Notes under the pieces: model-generated
The model's input: the letters and a program-made list of their open reading frames with translations, nothing else
What the model was told of the DNA's origin: nothing
Database searches by the model: none
Translations under genes and position numbers: made by a program
Part shown: positions 34,147-45,238 of the stretch, one piece after another
Numbering within the stretch: the first letter of the stretch is position 1
Layout: each line of letters begins with the position of its first letter
Source: Leishmania infantum JPCM5
Lineage: Eukaryota; Euglenozoa; Kinetoplastea; Trypanosomatida; Trypanosomatidae
Assembly: GCF_000002875.2 (NCBI RefSeq)
Contig: NC_009415.2
Span: 816,001-880,000 of the forward strand
Reading direction: 5' to 3'
DNA: 64,000 nt

Positions 34147-36191
34147 AAGATCGATGAGTCGATGAGAAAGGCGATGCACTTACACACGACGCGTGTGGCA
34201 CAGGCACATGCGCTGGCAGGAGGGAGTGCGGGCATGATCAGCTAAACGTGTTCGGCGCCGGGGAGGCACCACTTCGATGCGACGGAAGAGAGGTAAGGCC
34301 AACGAGAGGCTGTCGTCGCCTCGCAATACGACTTTTCACTCTGTGCGCACGCGGAGGTGTTCGATTCGGAATCGACTTTCCCGCGTGTGGAGAGACCGCA
34401 GCGCCCTCTCCGCACTTTGCCAACGCCCTTGTCGCATCCTAGCCAGAAAACAAAATGGGAAAACGCACAACAAAGGCACTTGGCGACATAGTCGGTGCTG
34501 AAGTCGTGCGGACCTCCTGTCAGTCTCTCCGGATTCCCGGCTCCCCCTCTTTCGTGCAACGACAAGCCCTCCTACTGCACGTGCTCATCATGACCTCAAG
34601 GGGCCTATACACAAGCCTTTAGAGGCTAATGAGCACGCCACGACCAAGGGTCAGGCTCTTCAGCCTTTCTCATTTCACCGCGCCGCGGGTTGCTTGCGTC
34701 CAACTCACAAGCTGCCGCTTACTTCACCCAATGAAGCCTGCTCGCCTCTTGCTCATGGTCGTCTGAACACGTGCCTCAATGCTCTCCAGCGACGGGAATC
34801 CATATCCACACGCGGTACCCTTAGACAAGCGTTGCGCATGTGAGCGGAAAGGAGGCCTAACATACCAAGGCAAGGGGAAGGGCTGCACAGACGTGGGCGT
34901 GCGGAGAGGAGGTAGCTGGGAGACGCTTCTGTGCGGAAAGAGAACAGACGGGCTTGCGCGATTCTGTCGCGCACAACACGCGCACACACTCTCACTCGCA
35001 GGCGCCCTGCTCACATCTGCACTCGCGCCCTCTCGAGAGTCAACGAACAAATAGGAAGACGGGATGTTCAGGTTCCCAGAGAAGAGAGGGGCGCTTCGAG
35101 CCGCGTCGGGCCTCCGCTCCCCGCCTTCCAGAACAGTTAAGACCAAGACGGCGACGAAGGGCGCCGCTGCCCTCTTACTTCACACTTTCATTGAAGGTAT
35201 GCGTTCAATAGTTTTCACGAAACTCCGCCATGCAGAACGCTACGAAGACGTTTAGAGGAGGAAGCAAGAGAAAACAAAAACCACATGCTGACGATGGCGC
35301 GGGCGAGGGGCATCCACCTCAGCTTCGGATGTGCGGAGGATGACTGACTGCCGCATCAGACGTCACACAAAAAGACCCAAAGGCTAAAAAAAACCGCGGC
35401 GAGGTGCACATACACGCGCACCAGACACGACGCCACCACAACACGCACGCACATTAGGCGATTTACTTTTGTATAATGCGGAAAGGGGAAAACAAAATCG
35501 ACACGGTCAGCATTATGGCGTCGAGAGGGGCACATGAGGACGGGGAGGCAAGACAAGCGGAGGCGGAGGGTTGGAAGGCAAAGGGTGGATCTCTGAGTGC
35601 ATGGCCTTCCCCCTCCTCACCCCTCAAGCCACGTGCGCACACGCCTACATGCACAAACCAGACCTGCTAGAGGTCCAAGCACTTGCAGACTGAGGGGGGG
35701 GACCAGGGGCACTCAGGAATCGGTCCTCTGCACTTCACCCGTGCGTACATCTCCGCTGGCCTACACGCCGTCGCCAGACGCCGAGCACGACCGCAGCAGC
35801 TTTCTGAAAACGAAACAAAAAGGGATCGAAAACCTCGCCGCGTGATCGATAGTGGTTACCTCACGCACAGAAGAAAATGGTCGCAGAAAACAAAACGTTT
35901 TTATTTCTCTATGCCTGTCTGCTGACAGTCGGCGTGCGTGCACAGAGGCGTGCAGACATTCACACTCCGACCGTGAGCTTTCAGTACCCTCTTCTACACG
36001 CGAAGAAGAGCGACACACACGCCCCGAGCCGTTCACGCACCACTGCAGGCCAGCCGGAAAAGCTGCAAGTGGAGGGCGCTAGCAGTCCCTTTTCACGTCT
36101 TCTTTTTTGATGCGCGCACACGAGAGCGTCTTCGCCGTCCATGCCTCGGGAGAACGCATGAAGAGAGGCCGCAAAAATGGCGCATCCTCGC
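34147..36191. other. Single-copy spacer downstream of transporter copy 3
   Basis: 2 kb not shared with the other array units and without a supported gene. It provides the 3' UTR of transporter copy 3, so this copy has a 3' UTR unlike copies 1 and 2. In trypanosomatids, 3' UTRs govern mRNA stability and stage regulation. Confidence 0.5.
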
Positions 36192-38009
36192 TCAAACAGT
36201 TTCGTAGATGGTGCCGCCGGTGCCGAAGACAATGCCGACAACACCGCAGATCAGCAGCAGGTACGTGTTCAGGTACGTGAACCATCCCACCTGCGCCACC
36301 GTGAAGTTGCCCGAGTACATGACGAAGAGCGCGGGGAAGATAAAGGCGATGAAGCCGCCGCTGATCGCGCCGGCGAAGCCGAAGACGGTGTTGATGTTCG
36401 GGATGAACAGGCCACACAGCAGCGACGCGACGGCGAGCACAAGCACGACCAGCAGGTGCTGCCAGAACGGGATGTTGTCCACGTACGTCGTGTCCTCCGC
36501 GGTCCCGTCCACGTACTCCTCGTCCACGCCCTCACCTGCTTCGTAGTCCTCATCGACGGTTTGGGAGGGATTGCGGCCTTTCGTTGTCCCCTCCATGCCG
36601 TGGCTGTTGTCCACCCCGTCGAGCTTGCAGGACTGGACAGCGTCGCTGTCGGCCACCGCCGCGGGCGGATTCGCGGTCTGCTGGACGGTGGCGTCGGCGC
36701 CGCCAGCGACAAAGCCGAGCTCCTCCGCGCCGCCAGCCTCGGTGCGGTTGCGGTAGCGGTGCTGGAAGCCGATCAGGTAGTACAGGGAGTTGCGCGCCGC
36801 AATGGTGAGTAGCGCGTAGGCGACGCATACCTTGATCATGACGGCAACGTAGGCGATCATGATGTCGGCCTCCTCGAGCGGGTTGAACATGAGCAGCAGC
36901 GACTTGCCGAGCAGGTTCTTGCTGCCAAAGTCGAAGTACCCGAACACGCTTACCAGCACGTACAGCGTGCCGCACAGCATCATCCCAATGAACGCCGACA
37001 GCGTGAAGCTCTTCGTCGTGCGAATCTCGGGCCGCAAATCCCACAGAACCTCCTGCGCGTTTATTTGGCACACGTACGCGAAAACAAAGATGCCGACGGA
37101 GTGGATTACGGAGTTGCCGGTGCGAAAAAGAAAGACGGTGTTGTGCTCCAGCTTGCCGTCATCCGCCTGGTTGCCGGACAGCTTCACGTGCTTGGACGTT
37201 TCCGCCAGCCCGTTACGGCAGCTGTGTGCGACAACCACGAAGACAAAGTACACCATGAACGTCACCGCGATGGCGGAGGCGTAGCGCAGTGAGTCGATGT
37301 GTTTCGGAATAACCAGCGGCAGCATCACGAAGAGCCAAACGATGACTGTGAGCACGCGGTTGCCCTGCGTGGTGGCGAGGAACTGGATGGCTCTGTTGTC
37401 GGGGTGCTGCTTTGCGGCGCCGGTGAAGATGGGACCAAGGCAGTTGCCCACGCTGATGATGTAGGCGACACAGCCAGCGAAGCCGTGGAAAAAGCGGATG
37501 AACGCGGCCCAGTAGGAGAAGGCGTACCTTCTCGCCGGGAAGAGCCAGCGCGCCAAGCCCTCGAAGGTCTTGATGCGCGTGTTCTCCGATGCGAGTGCCA
37601 GGATGTACATGGAGAAGACGGAGAAGTACGTGATGACGGCGAGGAAGATCATGGCGAGGATGATGCCTGCTGAGTCGGTCGCCGCCGGCAGGCCAAGGAT
37701 GCCGGCGCCGATGGAAGAGCTCGCCATGTTGAAGGCGCCGGAGAGAATGCCGCCAGGCGGAACGACCACGTACACCGCTTTGATGACGCCGTCACGGATG
37801 GCCTGGAGCACGCCAAGACATCCGGAGCGGCGCGGCTGCGAGCGCGACTGGCGTTGAGAGCGCTGCCCTGCACTCTGCGACGTCGCCGTCGGCTTGGCCG
37901 TGCGCGCCGCACCTACCGTCATCGTGCTGCTGCGGGCGTGATCAGGGTGCTCCTCGCGCTGTTGCCTTCGACAGGTGTGAGGACAGCTATCGGCTGATCG
38001 GTTCGACAT
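36192..38009 (-). CDS. Amino acid transporter (AAAP family), array copy 3
   Basis: Intact 605-residue permease, very close to copy 1. It differs by Arg at residue 15, by IRFFHGFAGC in span 3, by NPLEE instead of NPFEE before span 8, and by its last residues, which are ETV instead of VTI. The change at the end marks a recombination junction: identity with copies 1 and 2 stops at about 36203, within the third-last codon, and the stop codon and 3' flank are different. The ATG at 38009 and its acceptor are conserved. Confidence 0.93.
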   Translation of the reverse strand: MSNRSADSCPHTCRRQQREEHPDHARSSTMTVGAARTAKPTATSQSAGQRSQRQSRSQPRRSGCLGVLQAIRDGVIKAVYVVVPPGGILSGAFNMASSSIGAGILGLPAATDSAGIILAMIFLAVITYFSVFSMYILALASENTRIKTFEGLARWLFPARRYAFSYWAAFIRFFHGFAGCVAYIISVGNCLGPIFTGAAKQHPDNRAIQFLATTQGNRVLTVIVWLFVMLPLVIPKHIDSLRYASAIAVTFMVYFVFVVVAHSCRNGLAETSKHVKLSGNQADDGKLEHNTVFLFRTGNSVIHSVGIFVFAYVCQINAQEVLWDLRPEIRTTKSFTLSAFIGMMLCGTLYVLVSVFGYFDFGSKNLLGKSLLLMFNPLEEADIMIAYVAVMIKVCVAYALLTIAARNSLYYLIGFQHRYRNRTEAGGAEELGFVAGGADATVQQTANPPAAVADSDAVQSCKLDGVDNSHGMEGTTKGRNPSQTVDEDYEAGEGVDEEYVDGTAEDTTYVDNIPFWQHLLVVLVLAVASLLCGLFIPNINTVFGFAGAISGGFIAFIFPALFVMYSGNFTVAQVGWFTYLNTYLLLICGVVGIVFGTGGTIYETV

Positions 38010-40240
38010 GAGCCGCCCGATGTGTCGAAGCTAACACAGAAAGAAGGCAGAGAGAGGGAGCGAGAGAGAGAGCCGGGGTGGGGGTGCGCGGATGATGATG
38101 CTGGTGGCGCGCAATAGCAGGAGACACGCGGAGGGCAGAGGGTGGATGAGGTGGTGATGTAGAGGGCGACGGTGGCGAGAAAGGAAGAGCTGCAGTGGAG
38201 CTGCGAGAGGCCGCCGAGGCGAGATGGGAAAGCCGAGCAGCGCACATCTTTGCTCCCGCGCGCAGCAGGAGCTCAGGGGCGCACGCAACGGGGGCGGCGA
38301 GGTCCCGCAGCGAGTAGAACACAGAGGGGAACATGAGAGGTCACGGAGAGAACACACCGCTGCGCCGTCACGTCCCCTGCTTGCTCCGTGTCCGGGAGTG
38401 CATGCGTTGCACCGGATGACAGACGACTCCGTGCGTGTGAGCCACAACGCCATCGCTGAGTCTCAGTGCCTCACTCATCTGACCGCGCCTTCTTGTGCCT
38501 TGATGGCCTCCAGCTCGAGGGGTGGAGCAGGGACGCAGTGCTGTGCAGAGAGAGACCGCTGCTCCGACATCCGCCGCGCAGCACAGTGTCACTTCTGTAA
38601 CGCGTGAAGCACAGGCCGGGTGCGTCCTTTGGCAATGAGAAGACGCAACACCGAGAAAGCCGGTGACGGCGGTGGTGGTGGGCTGGGCGACTACCACCTC
38701 GCCCTTCCCAACTCGAAGCACAAGGATCCGCGCACAAGAGTGCAGGCGTACTCTTGCCGGCGCTGAGTCGTAAGGCAACCACCACCTCTCCCCATCTTCG
38801 CGCGTATCCAGCAGCACTCCTTGCCTTCTCATCGACCCAAGGGATCCTCATCGCAGCGCAGTGGAGACACAACGGCAGCGCCGCTGAGGAGAAGTCGTGC
38901 GCACCCACAGCCAACAGGCATGCCCGGCGTTACCTCGATGCAGCGCTGAGGCAGCCCATCATCCGATCCCCCTCACACGGTCTTTTCGTCCGCTTCCACA
39001 ATGCCGGCAACGCCACCATGAGCGAGCAGCTCGATACAGAGATGCCAAGGCCGCTCCACGTGCAGCGGGGGCGGCTCCTGCTGGGAAAGAACAGAAGAAA
39101 AAACGGCGCCGCTTCACCTTGCAGCCCAGGCCCAGACAACCCCGTAAACGGCGCCTGCTCGCAAAAGCGCCGACGCGTGCCACACAGCGGCAGCCCCCCA
39201 CTGCACGCTCAGGCAACACATTACCATGCCGCAGAGCACGGGAGGGGGGAGGGGGGCTACCACAGCCTGCAAGACGCTGCGCGGCACAGGATCATCAGCC
39301 GCACATCTCCGCACCTTCTAACTCACAGTCGAAAACGCGCACCGCCTTCACGTGAAGCCATAGAGCAACCCTGGTAGGACCGCCGCCTGCTACCGGCTCA
39401 ACAAGTGAGCAGGGAGGGGGCGCCACCAAAACAACAAGCAAACACTCCAACTCACGCTGCACCACAGCGCGCAAAGACACCCGCAAAAGGAGATGAGGGG
39501 CTGTGCCGGTCAAAAAGAGCGGCCGCGGCGCGCACGGCAGCACCCAACCCCCAGCAGCCAGCTACCGATCCACGCACCTCGACACAGTACGTGGAGACCC
39601 CGCCAACGGCTCGCCAGTTGCTCAGAAGAGGGGCTTCGTAGCGCGCAGTTGCAGGCGTATGCCGTGGGATGTGAGTGGCTGAGGTGAGGGAGCCACGTCG
39701 GTGCGCTATGTGTGCTGCGGCCATCCCGGGGCGAGGCGAGCGCTCTCCGTGGCAGTCCGAGGCAAGGAGTGAAGGGCACGCGGGCCGTTGTCGGCGTCAG
39801 CGAGTCGTGAGTAGCCGCTGCTACGAAGGGGGATCGAGAGAGTGGGCGAATGGGGATTGTGTGAGGCGCAGGGTGGGCAAAGGTCGCAGCGCTTCGATGA
39901 TGGCGGCCAGCACTCCCCTGTGAAGAGACAACTCCGTTCATGAATGACGTTCCCTCCAATCTTGTGCAGATGTCTGGATAAAGTGTGGGGGAGTGTTTTT
40001 GGGGCGACCTTGAGCCTCAGAGGAGGTGTCGCACCCAAGCGAAGAGCGCAAATGGTGAGCAGGCAATCCAGAAGAAAGAGAGGAGAACATTTAGTGGTGT
40101 CATAAGAGGGGGTAGGTGATGTGTCCGTGTGCCTTCCAATACGCGTGCACCTACCTGCTTAGCAGTGGCACACACACACACACATCACGGACACGCGCAT
40201 ACCAAAGCGCGGATCGTGAGCGGGGAGGAGCTGGGGAGAT
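38010..40240. repeat. Transporter 5'-flank unit B, copy 2, degraded near gap
   Basis: Nearly identical to 31225-33160 up to about 39950. From there to the gap it still aligns with 33170-33470 but carries many scattered substitutions and small indels. The abrupt rise in differences next to an N run suggests poor base calls at a contig end, although true divergence is possible. Confidence 0.85.
38031..38072 (-). promoter_or_regulatory. Predicted spliced-leader acceptor, transporter copy 3
   Basis: Same arrangement as the other array copies; AG at 38031-38032. Confidence 0.65.
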
Positions 40241-40341
40241 NNNNNNNNNNNNNNNNNNNNNNNNNNNNNNNNNNNNNNNNNNNNNNNNNNNNNNNNNNNN
40301 NNNNNNNNNNNNNNNNNNNNNNNNNNNNNNNNNNNNNNNNN
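40241..40341. other. Assembly gap (101 N)
   Basis: Joins the interior of a 5'-flank unit to the interior of a transporter coding region. The rest of a SIDER copy, the spacer and most of transporter copy 4 must be missing, so the array is collapsed here. Confidence 0.99.
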
Positions 40342-40716
40342 TACGTCATGACGCGAGAAGATCATGCGAGGATGATGCTGCTGAGTCGTCGCCGCGGCAG
40401 CCAAGGATGCCGGCGCCGATGAAAGAGCTCTCCATTTGAAGACCGCCGGAGAGAATCCGCCAGGCGGAACGATCACGTACACCGCTTTGATGACGCCGTC
40501 ACGGATGGCCTGGAGCACGCCAAGACATCCGGAGCGGCGCGGCTGCGAGCGCGACTGGCGTTGAGAGCGCTGCCCTGCACTCTGCGACGTCGCCGTCGGC
40601 TTGGCCGTGCGCGCCGCACCTACCGTCATCGTGCTGCTGCGGGCGTGATCAGGGTGCTCCTCGCGCTGTTGCCCTCGACAGGTGTGAGGACAGCTATCGG
40701 CTGATCGGTTCGACAT
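40342..40716 (-). CDS. Amino acid transporter (AAAP family), copy 4, 5' fragment at gap
   Basis: The first 87 or so codons match copies 1-3 exactly in type (MSNRSADSC tail through VIVPPGG). Nearer the gap, several single-base deletions relative to 30843-30970 disrupt the frame (for example ACGCGAGAAG against ACGGCGAGGAAG). These cluster within 110 bases of the N run and look like read-end errors. The rest of the gene is in the gap. The ATG is at 40716. Whether the true gene is intact cannot be judged. Confidence 0.75.
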
Positions 40717-40737
40717 GAGCCGCCCGATGTGTCGAAG

Positions 40738-40779
40738 CTAACACAGAAAGAAGACAGAGAGAGGGAGCGAGAGAGAGAG
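40738..40779 (-). promoter_or_regulatory. Predicted spliced-leader acceptor, transporter copy 4
   Basis: Same arrangement as the other copies; AG at 40738-40739. Confidence 0.65.
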
Positions 40780-43037
40780 CCGGGGTGGGGGTGCGCGGAT
40801 GATGATGCTGGTGGCGCGCAATAGCAGGAGAGACGCGGAGGGCAGAGGGTGGATGAGGTGGTGATGTAGAGGGCGACGGTGGCGAGAAAGGAAGAGCTGC
40901 AGTGGAGCTGCGAGAGGCCGCCGAGGCGAGATGGGAAAGCCGAGCAGCGCACATCTTTGCTCCCGCGCGCAGCAGGAGCTCAGGGGCGCACGCAACGGGG
41001 GCGGCGAGGTCCCGCAGCGAGTAGAACACAGAGGGGAACATGAGAGGTCACGGAGAGAACACACCGCTGCGCCGTCACGTCCCCTGCTTGCTCCGTGTCC
41101 GGGAGTGCATGCGTTGCACCGGATGACAGACGACTCCGTGCGTGTGAGCCACAACGCCATCGCTGAGTCTCAGTGCCTCACTCATCTGACCGCGCCTTCT
41201 TGTGCCTTGATGGCCTCCAGCTCGAGGGGTGGAGCAGGGACGCAGTGCTGTGCAGAGAGAGACCGCTGCTCCGACATCCGCCGCGCAGCACAGTGTCACT
41301 TCTGTAACGCGTGAAGCACAGGCCGGGTGCGTCCTTTGGCAATGAGAAGACGCAACACCGAGAAAGCCGGTGACGGCGGTGGTGGTGGGCTGGGCGACTA
41401 CCACCTCGCCCTTCCCAACTCGAAGCACAAGGATCCGCGCACAAGAGTGCAGGCGTACTCTTGCCGGCGCTGAGTCGTAAGGCAACCACCACCTCTCCCC
41501 ATCTTCGCGCGTATCCAGCAGCACTCCTTGCCTTCTCATCGACCCAAGGGATCCTCATCGCAGCGCAGTGGAGACACAACGGCAGCGCCGCTGAGGAGAA
41601 GTCGTGCGCACCCACAGCCAACAGGCATGCCCGGCGTTACCTCGATGCAGCGCTGAGGCAGCCCATCATCCGATCCCCCTCACACGGTCTTTTCGTCCGC
41701 TTCCACAATGCCGGCAACGCCACCATGAGCGAGCAGCTCGATACAGAGATGCCAAGGCCGCTCCACGTGCAGCGGGGGCGGCTCCTGCTGGGAAAGAACA
41801 GAAGAAAAAACGGCGCCGCTTCACCTTGCAGCCCAGGCCCAGACAACCCCGTAAACGGCGCCTGCTCGCAAAAGCGCCGACGCGTGCCACACAGCGGCAG
41901 CCCCCCACTGCACGCTCAGGCAACACATTACCATGCCGCAGAGCACGGGAGGGGGGAGGGGGGCTACCACAGCCTGCAAGACGCTGCGCGGCACAGGATC
42001 ATCAGCCGCACATCTCCGCACCTTCTAACTCACAGTCGAAAACGCGCACCGCCTTCACGTGAAGCCATAGAGCAACCCTGGTAGGACCGCCGCCTGCTAC
42101 CGGCTCAACAAGTGAGCAGGGAGGGGGCGCCACCAAAACAACAAGCAAACACTCCAACTCACGCTGCACCACAGCGCGCAAAGACACCCGCAAAAGGAGA
42201 TGAGGGGCTGTGCCGGTCAAAAAGAGCGGCCGCGGCGCGCACGGCAGCACCCAACCCCCAGCAGCCAGCTACCGATCCACGCACCTCGACACAGTACGTG
42301 GAGACCCCGCCAACGGCTCGCCAGTTGCTCAGAAGAGGGGCTTCGTAGCGCGCAGTTGCAGGCGTATGCCGTGGGATGTGAGTGGCTGAGGTGAGGGAGC
42401 CACGTCGGTGCGCTATGTGTGCTGCGGCCATCCCGGGGCGAGGCGAGCGCTCTCCGTGGCAGTCCGAGGCAAGGAGTGAAGGGCACGCGGGCCGTTGTCG
42501 GCGTCAGCGAGTCGTGAGTAGCCGCTGCTACGAAGGGGGATCGAGAGAGTGGGCGAATGGGGATTGTGTGAGGCGCAGGGTGGGCAAAGGTCGCAGCGCT
42601 TCGATGATGGCGGCCAGCACTCCCCTGTGAAGAGACAACTCCGTTCCTGAATGACGTTCCCTCCACTCCTTTGCAGCTGGCCGGATTACGTGTGACGGCG
42701 TGTTTTAGGCGCCACCTTGCGCCCCCGCGGCGCTGTCGCACCCAAGCAAAGAGCGCAAACGGTCAGCAGGCAATCCAGAAGAAAGGCGGAGAACAGTCAG
42801 CGGTGCCAGAAGAGGGGGTAGGAGAGGTGCCTGTGCGCCTTCCAACACGCCTGCACCCACCTGCATCGCAGCGGCACACACACACACACACACCGACACG
42901 CGCATACCAAAGCGCGGATCGTGAGCGGGCGAGGAGCTTGGCGGAGATGCGAGACAGGAGGGGGAGGGTGGGGCGGGGCCCTCTCTCCGCCCTTCGATGC
43001 CAACGCTCAGGGAGGGGGGGCACGTGCGGTGTGGCTT

Positions 43038-43598
43038 AGTGATGTTTTCTCTCGCAGCATGTCCATTCTGCCGTAGTACATAGGGCCACTCTACCAGGCC
43101 TGCCACAGGCCCGATCGCCCGGCGCGAGGCAGTGGCTTGACACGGGCGTGAAAGCAATGCCGCCGCAGCCGTCTGAGAGCACGGCCCCTGCCTCACAATC
43201 TACCGACCCCACACCTCCCAGGCCGCCTCACAGCAGCCCCCATTGTGCCGGCCGCCACCTGGCGCACGGCTTGGGACAGCTCAGGCTTCCCACCAGGTGG
43301 GCCGTGTGAGGGCCGGGTGGGATACGCTCGAGCCGCATTGGCGCTTTGCCTGCCACATCGACGGCACATACGTGCCGACTGTCGCAGGTCGCACCGACGC
43401 AACGCCGCCCAGGGCCCGACTGCCGGCATCAGTAGCGATACATCGCTCCGACACCGCCACGTCGTGGGCACCTGGCCCTGCCACCAACAGAAGCGCTTCC
43501 GCACTGGCAGGGGATAGGGACTTCGTGGCGCCCCCACAGAGAGGGAGTGGGGTGCTGGGCAACGATACCGCGCGCTGACGCAGCCCCTGCCACCAGCG
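43038..43598 (+). mobile_element. SIDER-like dispersed retroposon, copy b'
   Basis: Duplicate of the element at 33550-34110 within the third 5'-flank unit. It is not an independent insertion. Confidence 0.55.
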
Positions 43599-43634
43599 AG
43601 CTAGTGCTATTTCAGAAAACGGAGAACAGGAAGA

Positions 43635-45238
43635 CAGAAAGAAGAAAACAGAAAATGAGAGTTACGAAAAGGTTTGCTTAGAAGGCACTGGGTCACGACT
43701 TGAGGAGAGCACAGGTGGCGTTGCTTCAGAGCCAGCGGTGTGTGTGTGTGGAGGAGGTGGAGAGGGGGGAGAAAAGCAGAAGTTCGAAAGAAGAGAGACA
43801 GCATGGGAAAGAGAGGGACAACGAGTAAGTCGGTGTTGGAAGAGAGGTGGGGCGTAAGTAGGAGAGACCCTGATATGCTTGAAGCAGGGTGGAGAGGAAG
43901 GCAGAGGTGGGGTGGGTGCAGTCTAGCTGTCGGTCTCACAAGGGACGTAAAAAGGGAAATAGAAGAAGGAGCGTTGTATGCTTTTGGTCTCATTGTTTTC
44001 GTGGAAGGTGGGCACAGAAACCGATGGCGGGCACGTGAGAGAGGGTAGCTTCCTTGGCCGTGTACTCCTCTTTTGGTGCGCAGCAGTGCTCCGGCGTGTG
44101 TGCGCGAAAAGAGAGGCATGGAAGATGGCATGAGCCTAACAGCACCGGGCGGCGAGGCAAATGCGTGGAAATGGTGGAGCAGCAACGCAGGAGAAGATAT
44201 AAAAAAAGAAGGGTAGGTGGTCGTGTGGGGACACACTGAGCACATGGAACGGAAAGAAGAGGGGGAGGTATGGGCTTGTGTGCGTGTGTGTGTGCAGTGG
44301 CTCCAAAAGAAAAAGGAATACAGAGAGAGAGGTGGGATGCGCATGCGCGCATAGGCAAGGCAAGACACAAAACACAGACCCACGGGCACATACGCCCACA
44401 CATAGACATCTACATGCGTATAGGTATACTTCTACACACACACACACACACACACACACAACGAACCAAACGAATAAAAGACGCCTTATGGGGCGAAAAG
44501 GATCCGTGCCGAGAATAATAAGGAAAAACGCAGAAGTGAGCGCAGGACCCCAACCCCCGAAAAGAGTGTTTCCAATGACGCCTCGAGAGAGAGATGGAGA
44601 TAGATGGAGATAGAGAGAGAGAGCTTCATGAGGCAAGAAAACGTACGCGCCTGGCCAAGAGGGACACCAACGTCCAAAGGGCTGCGGAGAAAGGACAGAG
44701 GAAATAATAACAAAGAAAACGAAGGAAAGAGACGAAGGAGAAGGGGAAGGAAGAGGCCTGCCCAGGCACACTACTTGCGGGCTGCACGTGGGCCAAATCT
44801 GGAGAACCGTAAAACGAACAGAAACGTACACAGGAAAAAGAAATTTAGAGATGCAGTCGAGATACAGCCAGCGCCCCCTTTCCCCCTTTCCTTCCTGCGG
44901 CCGCATGTGCATCTCTCTTCTTATGCACAGCGATCCAGTGAGCCTCGTCGATGCGACTGGGGGGCCAGTTACAAAAGCGAGAAGCACGAGAAAACAATCA
45001 AGAACGTTATGGTATTTACTGAAAAAGCGGGCATGCATGCGTGGCACTCAAGGGGCCCTTCATCCAAGGCCTACCCGCGGAGGCCTGTCGCCTTTCAAGA
45101 CAACACCACTCCAAACGTAGGTCACGTGACGTGGAGGTCGTGTAGATAGAAAAAAAAGCCTTTGCGAGCTGTTCCAGTGGCATTCTCCGCTCGGCTATCG
45201 GGCAGCATGTTTTGCCCACTACGTCATCCCCCACAATG
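43635..45238. other. Spacer and 3' region of the receptor-like gene at 45239
   Basis: No supported gene. It contains an (AC)14 microsatellite at 44434-44461 and GAGA-rich runs near 44585-44625. It should hold the 3' UTR of the gene ending at 45239. Confidence 0.5.
44434..44461. repeat. (AC)14 microsatellite
   Basis: Uninterrupted dinucleotide repeat of about 28 bases. Confidence 0.95.

Larger units (their letters stand above)
40717..43634. repeat. Transporter 5'-flank unit B, copy 3
   Basis: Nearly identical to 31225-34146 (offset 9492 at the ATG side, 9488 at the right end after a four-base deletion near 42674). It ends at the same base as copy 1 of the unit, where unique sequence leading to the receptor-like gene begins. 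This is the upstream end of the array. Confidence 0.9.
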
